Shown piece by piece: positions 17,818-26,180 of a stretch of 64,000 nt of DNA (the stretch's first letter is position 1; every line of letters starts with the position of its first letter). A program made the translations under genes and the position numbers. Where the stretch lies: positions 62,001 through 126,000 of the forward strand of contig CANQSS010000001.1 in the NCBI GenBank assembly GCA_947626545.1, written 5' to 3'. The notes under the pieces are model-generated. The model made no database searches. It was not told the DNA's origin and saw only the letters and a list, made by a program, of their open reading frames with translations. Source of the DNA: an uncultured Akkermansia sp. (lineage in GTDB: Bacteria; Verrucomicrobiota; Verrucomicrobiia; Verrucomicrobiales; Akkermansiaceae).

Positions 17818-18908
17818 ACCGATTGAACCAGAAGTTGAGCTATGACCCTCGCCGCATCCGGCCGCGCGCGGGAGAGCATAGCTTGCTGCATTGCCGAGCG
17901 TACCGATAGATTGAGCACGTTTTGTCGGACAAACTCGACTATTCGTGACTGCGTGAGATCCTTTTGCTCGCACAGGCAAGCAGCGCCGGCATCTGCAAAG
18001 ATCTGCGCGTTATAGAACTGGTGATTGTCTGCCGCAAAAGGGTAAGGCACCAACAAGCAGGCCTTGCCGATTACTGAAAGCTCCGTGAGCGTGGATGCGC
18101 CACTACGCGCTACCACGGCATCTGCAGCTGCATAGGCCGCCGGCATATCTGAGCAGAAACCCAGCACCCGAACATTAGCACAGCCCTCTGCCAGACTCGC
18201 CACACGCGACTGATCCGCTTTGCCGGCAATAATAAGAAACTGCACATCAGGCAATTCCCTGGCAGCCTCCACCATGAGAGAATTCAGCTTCTGGGCCCCC
18301 TGAGACCCACCCGTCACCAACAAGAGAGGTTTATCCACGGGCATGCCTAATGCGACACGCGCGGCTGCGGGTTGTGGCGCATGCAACATCTCCTCGCGCA
18401 CCGGCGTGCCCACCTCTTGACAAGCCCTCCCCGGAAAACGCTTGGCCGCCTCTCCCAACCCCAGCAACACAGCCGTGCAAAAACGGGCCGTGAGGCGATT
18501 CGCCCGACCGGGGACAGCATTCGAGTCATGCATATAGGTGCGCAGCCCCAGCATGCGACCCGCCATCACAGGCGCTAGTGAAGTAAAGCCACCCATGCCC
18601 AGAACGGCATGCGCCCTTTCCCGACGCAGCAGTCTGTAACTGCTCCACAGGGTACCGACGAAGCGCATGAAGAAGGGTATCATGCGCAGCGAAAAAGTGC
18701 GCGGTTTGGCAATGGCCGGTACCGTACGGAATTCCAGGTGGGCGTACTTTCGCGAGCCCTCCGCATCCACCTCTTTGCGCGAGATGAGCAACAAAGGGCG
18801 GTGACCAAGCGCAAGCAACTGCTCTGCCACAGCAATGCCGGGGAACATGTGCCCACCTGTGCCACCACAGGCAATGATGATGCGTTGGGATGAGAGGACG
18901 TCGTTCAT
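17814..18908 (-). CDS. murG: UDP-GlcNAc--undecaprenyl-PP-MurNAc-pentapeptide GlcNAc transferase
   Basis: 364 residues from the ATG at 18908 (ATGA overlap with ftsW). MurG signatures are visible: IIIACGGTGGHMFPGIAVAEQL, GMGGFTSLAPVMAGRMLGL, HDSNAVPGRANRL, VTGGSQGAQKLNSL, and the acceptor/donor loop VVARSGASTLTELSVIGKACLLVPYPFAADNHQ shown here only in part by its keys R, E and the PYP turn. It makes lipid II from lipid I on the cytoplasmic face of the membrane. Confidence 0.95.
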   Translation of the reverse strand: MNDVLSSQRIIIACGGTGGHMFPGIAVAEQLLALGHRPLLLISRKEVDAEGSRKYAHLEFRTVPAIAKPRTFSLRMIPFFMRFVGTLWSSYRLLRRERAHAVLGMGGFTSLAPVMAGRMLGLRTYMHDSNAVPGRANRLTARFCTAVLLGLGEAAKRFPGRACQEVGTPVREEMLHAPQPAAARVALGMPVDKPLLLVTGGSQGAQKLNSLMVEAARELPDVQFLIIAGKADQSRVASLAEGCANVRVLGFCSDMPAAYAAADAVVARSGASTLTELSVIGKACLLVPYPFAADNHQFYNAQIFADAGAACLCEQKDLTQSRIVEFVRQNVLNLSVRSAMQQAMLSRARPDAARVIAQLLVQSV

Positions 18909-20044
18909 GAATCTTTGAGGAGGTGCTTGGGCCAAATATCCTGGCGCACATTTGGAGTGTGCCTCTGAATGCTCGTGAGTATGCCCACGGAAAGGATCGT
19001 GAAGACGAGATTCGTGCCACCGTAACTAATGAAAGGAAGAGGCAGGCCGGAATTGGGCAGCAGCGAAGTAACTACAGCCATGTTCAGCACCGCCGGCCAA
19101 AAGATTGTACATACAATACCGATGGCTAACAATCGTCCGAAAGTATCCTGCGTTTGCAGCGCAAGCATTATGCCGAAAATTGTGAGCAAGGTAAAGAGCA
19201 TGAGAACACCCAACGTGCCCACCAGTCCCCATTCTTCTCCAATTTCTGCGAAGATGAAGTCGGTGTGAGCAAAGGGCAAATTGCCGAACTTTTCTATTCC
19301 ATCCCCCAGGCCGACACCCATTACTCCGCCGCGCGCGAGAGCCAAGATAGCTATCCACTGCTGCCGCCCCACCCCCTGACTGAAGGCCTGCGGGTCGAAC
19401 CACGCGTAAATACGCTCCAAGCGGTTGTCATTGCCGGTTGCCATGTCGAACATAAGCACCATGCCCACCAACATTGCAGTGAAGAGCAGCCAATTTCGCA
19501 CACCGGCCACATACATCACGCACCCGCCGGACACCGCAAGCGCTGCCGCCGTGCCCATATCTTTCTCAAACAAAATGAGCGCAAGAGGTATGCCAAACAG
19601 CACAGCCCCGGGCCATACAAAACCTCGCCAAAACGTGCCCGGCATCTCACGGTGCGTGGTATACCAATCCGCCAACGTCAGCATGAGGCAGATTTTGGCT
19701 ACCTCACTAGGCTGAAATGACAGGAAACCGAGATTGATCCAGCGCCGTTCCCCATTGATCTCCATTCCGATGTATGGAATGTAGCAAAGAACCAGCATCC
19801 CCGCGCACGCCCACCACATTGTATGTACCCACGGACGCAATGATTGGTAGCGCACGGTACTCATCGCCAGAGCCGCCAGCAACCCAAGGAAGCCGAAACC
19901 ACATTGCTTGTAAAGAAATTGGGCCGGTGTTCCCCCGTTGGGCACATAGGCGCACAGCCCGGTGCTCGCTACCATCATAATCCCCAGCACCAGCAAAATG
20001 ATGAAGCAAATCCAGATGCCTATGATGCTCAAACGCGGGGACAT
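18905..20044 (-). CDS. ftsW: SEDS-family septal peptidoglycan polymerase FtsW
   Basis: A protein of 379 residues with about ten transmembrane helices. Conserved SEDS signatures include GERRWINLGFLSFQPSEVAKI, the KDMG-type loop FEKDMGTAAAL, the HTDFIFAEIGEEWGLVG motif and PFISYGGTNL near the C-terminus. FtsW polymerises lipid II at the septum together with the class B PBP FtsI, which is encoded six genes upstream in the same operon. It overlaps murG by 4 bp. Confidence 0.94.
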   Translation of the reverse strand: MSPRLSIIGIWICFIILLVLGIMMVASTGLCAYVPNGGTPAQFLYKQCGFGFLGLLAALAMSTVRYQSLRPWVHTMWWACAGMLVLCYIPYIGMEINGERRWINLGFLSFQPSEVAKICLMLTLADWYTTHREMPGTFWRGFVWPGAVLFGIPLALILFEKDMGTAAALAVSGGCVMYVAGVRNWLLFTAMLVGMVLMFDMATGNDNRLERIYAWFDPQAFSQGVGRQQWIAILALARGGVMGVGLGDGIEKFGNLPFAHTDFIFAEIGEEWGLVGTLGVLMLFTLLTIFGIMLALQTQDTFGRLLAIGIVCTIFWPAVLNMAVVTSLLPNSGLPLPFISYGGTNLVFTILSVGILTSIQRHTPNVRQDIWPKHLLKDS

Positions 20045-20068
20045 GGATGGATCTGACCAACGTGATAC

Positions 20069-20914
20069 TTAGCGACTCAAACGCAGCTTCATGCCGGGAC
20101 TGATACGATTGGCATCCTTGATGCCATTGATTTGCATGAGCTCCTTCATGGGCACTTTCACCTTGCGAGAAATACGCGAGAGCGTCTCACCACGCTGTAC
20201 GACATGCACCTTCCCAGTGGAAGACGGGGAGCTTGAGGAGTCGTTTACCGGGCGAGCAGGAGCGGACGCAGTGGGGCGTGCTCCGGCAAGCCCCGTAGGC
20301 ACCACCAAATTCACCCCCACTCGAGGCTGCGGGTCTGTCACACCAGGATTTGCCGCTTGCAACGAAGCCGGACTCACAGCATACTGCGCCGCAATATTCT
20401 GCCATGTATCACCCGTAGCTACCATGTGATACACAGGAGCTGCCGTAGCCGCGGGGGCAATCTCCACCACATCGTCCTGGACTTCTTCGGCTGCTTCTTC
20501 ATCCGCCATCTCCGCAGGCTGCGTAATGTGATTTGCTGCAGCTGCAGGAGCTTTTGTGATCTGTTGGGGGGGAGCGGTCGGCGCAAGGACAGGCGGCGGC
20601 GTCAGCACTTGATCCACCGTTGACGTTGACGCAGCGGGAGCAGTCGGAGCTTTTTTCGATACAACCGAAACCGGAGTCGTGTTCACCGCACTCCCTTTCA
20701 TCATGTGCCCACGCAACAGCACGCCACCGATAATGATGAGGTGCAGCATCAGCAAACCCACAATAATACGCACAATCGTGACGCTGCTCGTACGATCCTC
20801 CACCAACCCTGTATCAGTGCGATGGCGGTATTTTTTTATGAGGGAGTGAAAGAAATGGCGTTTAGGTTTTGTTCTGCCGAGTGTTGGAGTGGCATAAAAA
20901 TCGTCCTTTTTCAT
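20069..20914 (-). CDS. Membrane-anchored protein with two LysM domains
   Basis: A protein of 281 residues: a basic cytoplasmic N-terminus (1-44), one transmembrane helix (about 45-67), a Pro/Ala-rich periplasmic linker with an acidic patch (DEEAAEEVQDDVVE, 138-151), LysM1 at about 161-207 (VATGDTWQNIAAQYAVSP) and LysM2 at about 236-279 (VQRGETLSRISRKVKVP). No catalytic domain is visible. LysM domains bind GlcNAc-containing glycan. Its place between murD and ftsW inside the dcw operon suggests a structural or recruiting role at sites of wall synthesis, possibly taking a role filled elsewhere by SPOR/LysM division proteins. That role is an inference. Confidence 0.82.
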   Translation of the reverse strand: MKKDDFYATPTLGRTKPKRHFFHSLIKKYRHRTDTGLVEDRTSSVTIVRIIVGLLMLHLIIIGGVLLRGHMMKGSAVNTTPVSVVSKKAPTAPAASTSTVDQVLTPPPVLAPTAPPQQITKAPAAAANHITQPAEMADEEAAEEVQDDVVEIAPAATAAPVYHMVATGDTWQNIAAQYAVSPASLQAANPGVTDPQPRVGVNLVVPTGLAGARPTASAPARPVNDSSSSPSSTGKVHVVQRGETLSRISRKVKVPMKELMQINGIKDANRISPGMKLRLSR

Positions 20915-20948
20915 GGGGTGCTGGTGGAATGATGGTTAAAATGGTTTA

Positions 20949-22259
20949 TTAGAGATGAAGATTTTCTTGTACAGCTCGGCGAAAATCATCACCGCGCTGC
21001 GCATAATTCCTGTATTGGTCGAAAGATGATGTGCCGGGGGAAAATAAGACGACGTCCCCGGCAGAAGCGCGCACTGCCGCTGCGTGCACAGCCTCGCTCA
21101 CGGTCTGCACACGCACTGTTTCATGAGCTCCGGAGAAGGTGCGCTCCAGTTGCTCCGCTATTTGCCCGAACACCACGCAGAGCTTCACTTTTCCCGACAT
21201 AGTGGACAGCAGCGGCGTGTAATCCAAGCCCTTGTCCTTGCCACCTATGAGCAGGATAATGGGGCGCGTCTGCGAGCGGATAGCCGCTTCGGTGGAGTGC
21301 AAATTGGTACTTTTGGAATCATTCAGCCAAAGCACGCCACCCTCCTCTGCTACAAACTCGCAGCGATGATGAGGCGGTTCAAAGTTGGCAAGTGATGATA
21401 TGATCTCATCATCATTGAGCCCCACGGCACGACACGCGAGAATGGCAGCCATGGCATTCTCCGCATTGTGAGCCTGCACAAGGGCCGTGCCTTTCAGATC
21501 AGCCACGGTGGTATCTATCTGCTTGATACATGTGCCATCGTAACGCAGCAGACCACTGCCGGAGCATGCGGAAAACTCAGTTATCCGGGGTCTGATAGAC
21601 GGCATTTTTTCGCCGACGCGGATGATAGCAATCTGGCTTTCATCCATATTTTCAAAGATGTGCAGCTTGGCCTCATAGTAATCGCTGACCTTGGTATAAC
21701 GATCCATGTGATCGGGGGCAAAATTCAACCACACCGCAACCTCCGGGCGAAAACTTTGTACCGTTTCCAGCTGGAAGGACGAGACCTCCAGCACAGCAAA
21801 CTCCGGCTGCGGTTTTTGCAACACGACCTCGCTGAACGGGTAACCATAATTGCCACAGGCTTTCGCACTGCGGCCTGCCTGCAGCAGGATGTGCTCGATG
21901 AGCGCGGTTGTTGTCGTTTTACCGTTCGTGCCGGTTATGGCAATGATTCGCCCACTGAAATAGCGGAACGCCAGCTCCACCTCACCGATGATGGGAGCGC
22001 CCGCGCAAGTGAATGCCAACGCCCACGGCTTGTCAGCCTCGATGCCGGGCGAAATAACCACGAGGTTTGCAGCAAAGTCCCGAGCCTCTTTCTCGCCGGC
22101 TCCTGCAATGAACTCCACCGTGTCATCAGAGCATACGGCCTCAGGATTAGAATCAAAGATGCGCACCTGAGCTGCACCACGCGCCACGGCTAAATGCGCC
22201 GCCGCAACACCGCTGCGACCGCACCCCAACACCGCCACCTTTTTCCCGTGTAAGTTCAT
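20949..22259 (-). CDS. murD: UDP-MurNAc-L-Ala--D-Glu ligase
   Basis: 436 residues from the ATG at 22259 (ATGA overlap with mraY; the frame is open to 22325). It begins MNLHGKKVAVLGCGRSGVAA and has the P-loop ITGTNGKTTTTALIEHIL, LEVSSFQLETV, LNFAPDHMDRY, NDSKSTNLHST and GGKDKGLDYTPL. It adds D-glutamate to UDP-MurNAc-L-Ala in the cytoplasm. Length and motif order are standard. Confidence 0.95.
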   Translation of the reverse strand: MNLHGKKVAVLGCGRSGVAAAHLAVARGAAQVRIFDSNPEAVCSDDTVEFIAGAGEKEARDFAANLVVISPGIEADKPWALAFTCAGAPIIGEVELAFRYFSGRIIAITGTNGKTTTTALIEHILLQAGRSAKACGNYGYPFSEVVLQKPQPEFAVLEVSSFQLETVQSFRPEVAVWLNFAPDHMDRYTKVSDYYEAKLHIFENMDESQIAIIRVGEKMPSIRPRITEFSACSGSGLLRYDGTCIKQIDTTVADLKGTALVQAHNAENAMAAILACRAVGLNDDEIISSLANFEPPHHRCEFVAEEGGVLWLNDSKSTNLHSTEAAIRSQTRPIILLIGGKDKGLDYTPLLSTMSGKVKLCVVFGQIAEQLERTFSGAHETVRVQTVSEAVHAAAVRASAGDVVLFSPGTSSFDQYRNYAQRGDDFRRAVQENLHL

Positions 22260-23275
22260 ACTGCTGGTAAAGAAAGAACTGCGATCACAAACAACACACA
22301 TCCCACAATCCACGAACGCACACACACCTGCGACTCGCTAACTCCGCATTTCTCAAAGTGATGATGCAATGGAGCCATCCGGAAGAAGCGCCGTCCCTCG
22401 CCGTATATCCGTTTAGTCATTTTGAACCACAGCACCTGCACCACGACGGATGTTGCCTCTGCCACAAACACACCCCCTACGATGATGAGCACGAACTCCA
22501 GTCCCGCACAAACCGCCAGCGTGCCCAATGCCCCCCCCAATGCCAGCGAACCCGTGTCGCCCATGAAAACCTTTGCCGGGTGGCAGTTGTACCACAGGAA
22601 GCCCATACAGGCAGCTATCACCGCTAAGGAAAAGCAGGCAAGACCGTCGGAAGGTCCACCTCGGAAATAGAGAAAAAACAAGAGAGCGGCAGGCACCATA
22701 CAGCCACTTGCCAATCCATCCAACCCGTCCGTCAAGTTCACCGCATTGGAAGTGGCAATAATGGTGAGGATGGCCAACGGTATCAACAGCCAGCCAATAT
22801 CCACCCAGCCAAAGAACGGTATGGCAACCCTGCACACACTTGCATCCGAATAGTAGAGATAGACCGCGCAAACGGTCGCAGCAAAAGTTTGAAGCGCAAT
22901 CTTAAACCAACCGTTTACACCTTCGCAATTGTGTTTTTTTACCTTTGCGTAGTCGTCCAAAAAACCAAGGAATGCCGTAACAATTGTGACGAACAGAACA
23001 CACTGCACCTGCGCATTTGCCAATGGAAGGAAAAGCAGAGAATAGACAAGTACAGCACCGATGAGCAGCAAACCGCCCATCGTCGGTGTACCAGCTTTTG
23101 CCGTATGCTCCGGCGCATGTACATTGCCGTGCGCCTCGCGCACCGGCTGTCCCGCCTTCAAAGCTCGAAGTCTGTTGACAACACACGGACCGAGCGCTAG
23201 CACCATCACAAACGGCACCACAAGCGCCGCTACGATCTCCAAATCAACTCTAAAGGGAAAAAAATGGTACGGCAT
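22256..23275 (-). CDS. mraY: Phospho-MurNAc-pentapeptide translocase
   Basis: A polytopic protein of 339 residues with MraY signatures: GTPTMGGLLLIGAVL, FLDDYAKVKKHNCEGV (with the catalytic DD pair), NAVNLTDGLDGLASG, GFLWYNCHPAKVFMGDTGSLALGG and RMAPLHHHFE. It transfers phospho-MurNAc-pentapeptide to undecaprenyl phosphate, making lipid I at the inner membrane. It is followed by murD with a 4-bp overlap and preceded by murF with a 6-bp gap. Confidence 0.96.
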   Translation of the reverse strand: MPYHFFPFRVDLEIVAALVVPFVMVLALGPCVVNRLRALKAGQPVREAHGNVHAPEHTAKAGTPTMGGLLLIGAVLVYSLLFLPLANAQVQCVLFVTIVTAFLGFLDDYAKVKKHNCEGVNGWFKIALQTFAATVCAVYLYYSDASVCRVAIPFFGWVDIGWLLIPLAILTIIATSNAVNLTDGLDGLASGCMVPAALLFFLYFRGGPSDGLACFSLAVIAACMGFLWYNCHPAKVFMGDTGSLALGGALGTLAVCAGLEFVLIIVGGVFVAEATSVVVQVLWFKMTKRIYGEGRRFFRMAPLHHHFEKCGVSESQVCVRSWIVGCVLFVIAVLSLPAV

Positions 23276-23281
23276 GATTCG

Positions 23282-24661
23282 TCAGTCCTGTCTAAGAAAA
23301 TCATTCATTACCCGCTCGATACCCGCCGCGCGAGAACCTTTGAAGAGAACTACATCCCCGGAGCGTACAACGGCACGCAGAGCCTCTGCGGCCGCCAACG
23401 AACTCTCGACACGCTGCACGGGCACACCACCGGCACGCACCGCTTCCACCAGCGCATGAAGCTCGGCACTGCCCTCACCCAGAACCACCACACCTGCATA
23501 CTTTGCCTCTGCCGCGCACTTGCCCACCTCAGCATGCGCAGCCACACCAGCACTTCCCAGTTCGCCCATTTTACCGAGCACAGCATAGCGCCTGCCACGC
23601 ACAGCCATACTTGCCACAGTACGGAGCGCGGCCATCATGCTTTCGGGATTGGCATTGTAGGTATCATCCACCAGCAAAATCCCCATTTCTTCACGGCAGG
23701 TGAGACGTCCGTGCGTAAGAGCGATCGTGTTCAGCCCGACGGCAATTTCCTGCAAACTGCAACCTAACTGCCATCCTGCTGCAGCCGCCAACAAGCTATT
23801 GCTCACCATGTGCATCCCAGGCACCGGCAGATGTACAGGAATTTCGCCTACTCCCTCGATTACGAGCGTGTAGTCACTTCCCTGAGCATTGCTCTGTACA
23901 TTGTGTGCACGAACGGCGCTTGACGCGCCGCCCACAGGAAGAAGATGCGCCTTCGTCTGCTCGGCGATGTAGGCCGCATAATCATCGTTGGCGGAGTAAA
24001 TCATGCAACCATCCTGCGGCAATGCACGCGCCACGGTGCACTTTTCCTGGGCAATGGCATCTCTCGATCCAAGCATGCCGATGTGAGCTGAGCCAATATG
24101 CGTGATAATCCCTATGCGAGGCTGCGTCATGGCACATAGCGGGGCAAGCTCGCCGGCGTGGTTCATACCCATTTCCCACACAGCTGCCTCGGTATCAGCA
24201 GGAGCAGACAGAACACTCAGGGGCACGCCGATATGATTGTTCAAATTGCCCTGCGTGGCGACTACACGCGAGAAATGTCGCTTCAACACAGCACAGACCA
24301 TATCCTTCGTGCTGGTCTTGCCACTTGAGCCCGTGATACCTACCACCTGCGCTTCCATTTGCCCACGCCACCAAATCGCCAGATCATGCAGCGCCTTCAA
24401 GGTATCCGACACCAGCACCACACTGCACTCTGCGCTGCACTCACCTGTCACTCTGCTTATCACGACTGCGGCAGCTTTCTGCGACGCCTCAGTGGCGAAG
24501 CTGTTGCCATCGAATTTATCCCCACTGAGCGCAAAAAAAACGCATCCTTCACGCACGCGGCGGCTATCCGTACACACACCAGTTGTAATGGGACGCGAAC
24601 CCCGTGCCCGGAGTGTGCCGCCGGTGCTTACGAGAAGATTTTGGAGATCCAGTTCAGTCAT
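23282..24661 (-). CDS. murF: UDP-MurNAc-tripeptide--D-Ala-D-Ala ligase
   Basis: About 459 residues from the ATG at 24661, which gives MTELDLQNLLVSTGGTL, the expected family N-terminus. The open frame extends to 24796 but that part overlaps murE and has no similarity. Signatures are TDSRRVREGCVFFAL, the P-loop GITGSSGKTSTKDMV, EMGMNHAGELAPL, and LLVDDTYNANPESMMAAL. It adds D-Ala-D-Ala to complete the UDP-MurNAc-pentapeptide. It overlaps murE by 8 bp. Confidence 0.95.
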   Translation of the reverse strand: MTELDLQNLLVSTGGTLRARGSRPITTGVCTDSRRVREGCVFFALSGDKFDGNSFATEASQKAAAVVISRVTGECSAECSVVLVSDTLKALHDLAIWWRGQMEAQVVGITGSSGKTSTKDMVCAVLKRHFSRVVATQGNLNNHIGVPLSVLSAPADTEAAVWEMGMNHAGELAPLCAMTQPRIGIITHIGSAHIGMLGSRDAIAQEKCTVARALPQDGCMIYSANDDYAAYIAEQTKAHLLPVGGASSAVRAHNVQSNAQGSDYTLVIEGVGEIPVHLPVPGMHMVSNSLLAAAAGWQLGCSLQEIAVGLNTIALTHGRLTCREEMGILLVDDTYNANPESMMAALRTVASMAVRGRRYAVLGKMGELGSAGVAAHAEVGKCAAEAKYAGVVVLGEGSAELHALVEAVRAGGVPVQRVESSLAAAEALRAVVRSGDVVLFKGSRAAGIERVMNDFLRQD

Positions 24662-26180
24662 GCTTTTTCTCTGCAGTCTTGGTAGCAATAATATCAGCTT
24701 CTTTGCGCTCCACGAAGCGGCGCACCGCCTCGGCATCCGAAAAGCGAATCGTCTTGTCGCCGATAATTTGGTAATCTTCGTGTCCCTTGCCGGCAATGAG
24801 AATCACGTCCCCCGGACGCGCCATGGTGAGCGCCGTTTCAATAGCCTCGCCGCGGTTGGTGATACGGTGCTGTTTGTCTGCCGGGATGCCGGGCATTATC
24901 TCATCAATAATGCTCTCCGGGTTTTCGTGTCGCGGGTTGTCGCTGGTAACGAGACAGACATCCGCATATTTCGCAGCCGCTGCCCCCATGAGTGGACGCT
25001 TTGTGCGATCGCGATCGCCGCCGCAGCCAAATACCACGATGAGCCGCCCCTGCCGCGTCAGTGCGCGCATAGTACGGCAAACATTTTCCAAGGCATCCGG
25101 CGTATGCGCGTAGTCCACGAAACATTGAATGTGATGTGCGCTGCTCACCAGCTCGAGACGCCCTGGCACCTGCGGGGCCGTAGCGAGGCAACTGATGGCG
25201 TCGCGAAAGTTTACCCCTGCCGCCGCCGCACCCACTAGCGCCGCTAAACTGTTGGAAACATTGAAAGCGCCGATAAGCGGGACGCGCACGAGAAAACTGC
25301 GTCCCTTCCAAGTAAGTTCATACTGGCTACCTTTCAGAGAAATGAGCCTCGGGGTAATGCGATATTCCGCATCAGCGGCTTCGCCGAAGGTCCGCACCTT
25401 CATGAGCGGTTGCATTTCTCCCGCCAAGCGTCGCCCGTATGAATCATCGATATTGATCACTGCCACCGCCTTGCGATCCGCCCCTAGCGCCATACTGGTG
25501 AAAAGCTTTTTTTTCGCCTGGTAGTAGGTTTCCATATCTCCGTGGTAATCCAAGTGATCCTGGGTGAGATTGGTAAAAATACCAACGCGAAAATCGGTGC
25601 CAGCAGTACGCTGTTGGTCGAGGGCATGGGAAGAGACTTCCATGGCCACAGCGCGGCACCCGTTACGCACCATATCCGACATCATGCGTTGCAACTCCGC
25701 ACTGCCCGGCGTGGTATTGTGCGAATTGATTCGCCGCGCACCATCATCATACATCACTGTACCAATCAATCCGGCTTTCTGCCAAGTACTGCGCAAAATG
25801 TGGTGCAGCAGATAGGCAATCGTCGTTTTACCGTTGGTCCCGGTTACCCCCACTGTGACGAGCTGCTGGCTTGGGAAGCCGTGCCACGCACTCATGAGCG
25901 TACCGCAGGACAATCGTGAATCTTTCACCTGCACCCAGCACACTCCTTTCTCCTCCATACCGGCAGGGCATGGTTCCTCAGCCACGATGACGATCGCACC
26001 GCAGCTAATGGCCTTTGGGATAGCGCGGTGTCCATCAAACTTGCTGCCACGCACAGCAATGAAAGCACTGCCGGGAGTCACCTTACGGCTGTCATCCGTA
26101 AGCTGACCAATCGTGCGGCGCAATGGACCGGTGATCACCGCATCGGGCAGCACGGAAAAAAGTTGTCTATGATTAATCAT
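24654..26180 (-). CDS. murE: UDP-MurNAc-dipeptide--meso-DAP ligase
   Basis: A protein of 508 residues with DDSRKVTPGSAFIAVRG at the N-terminal domain, P-loop TGTNGKTTIAYLL, AMEVSSHALDQQR, NLTQDHLDYH, VDYAHTPDALENV and FGCGGDRDRTKRPLM. The substrate-specificity loop TSDNPRHENP carries the DNPR motif known for meso-diaminopimelate ligases, as opposed to the lysine-adding type. This indicates a Gram-negative style peptidoglycan. It overlaps ftsI by 4 bp. Confidence 0.95.
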   Translation of the reverse strand: MINHRQLFSVLPDAVITGPLRRTIGQLTDDSRKVTPGSAFIAVRGSKFDGHRAIPKAISCGAIVIVAEEPCPAGMEEKGVCWVQVKDSRLSCGTLMSAWHGFPSQQLVTVGVTGTNGKTTIAYLLHHILRSTWQKAGLIGTVMYDDGARRINSHNTTPGSAELQRMMSDMVRNGCRAVAMEVSSHALDQQRTAGTDFRVGIFTNLTQDHLDYHGDMETYYQAKKKLFTSMALGADRKAVAVINIDDSYGRRLAGEMQPLMKVRTFGEAADAEYRITPRLISLKGSQYELTWKGRSFLVRVPLIGAFNVSNSLAALVGAAAAGVNFRDAISCLATAPQVPGRLELVSSAHHIQCFVDYAHTPDALENVCRTMRALTRQGRLIVVFGCGGDRDRTKRPLMGAAAAKYADVCLVTSDNPRHENPESIIDEIMPGIPADKQHRITNRGEAIETALTMARPGDVILIAGKGHEDYQIIGDKTIRFSDAEAVRRFVERKEADIIATKTAEKKHD

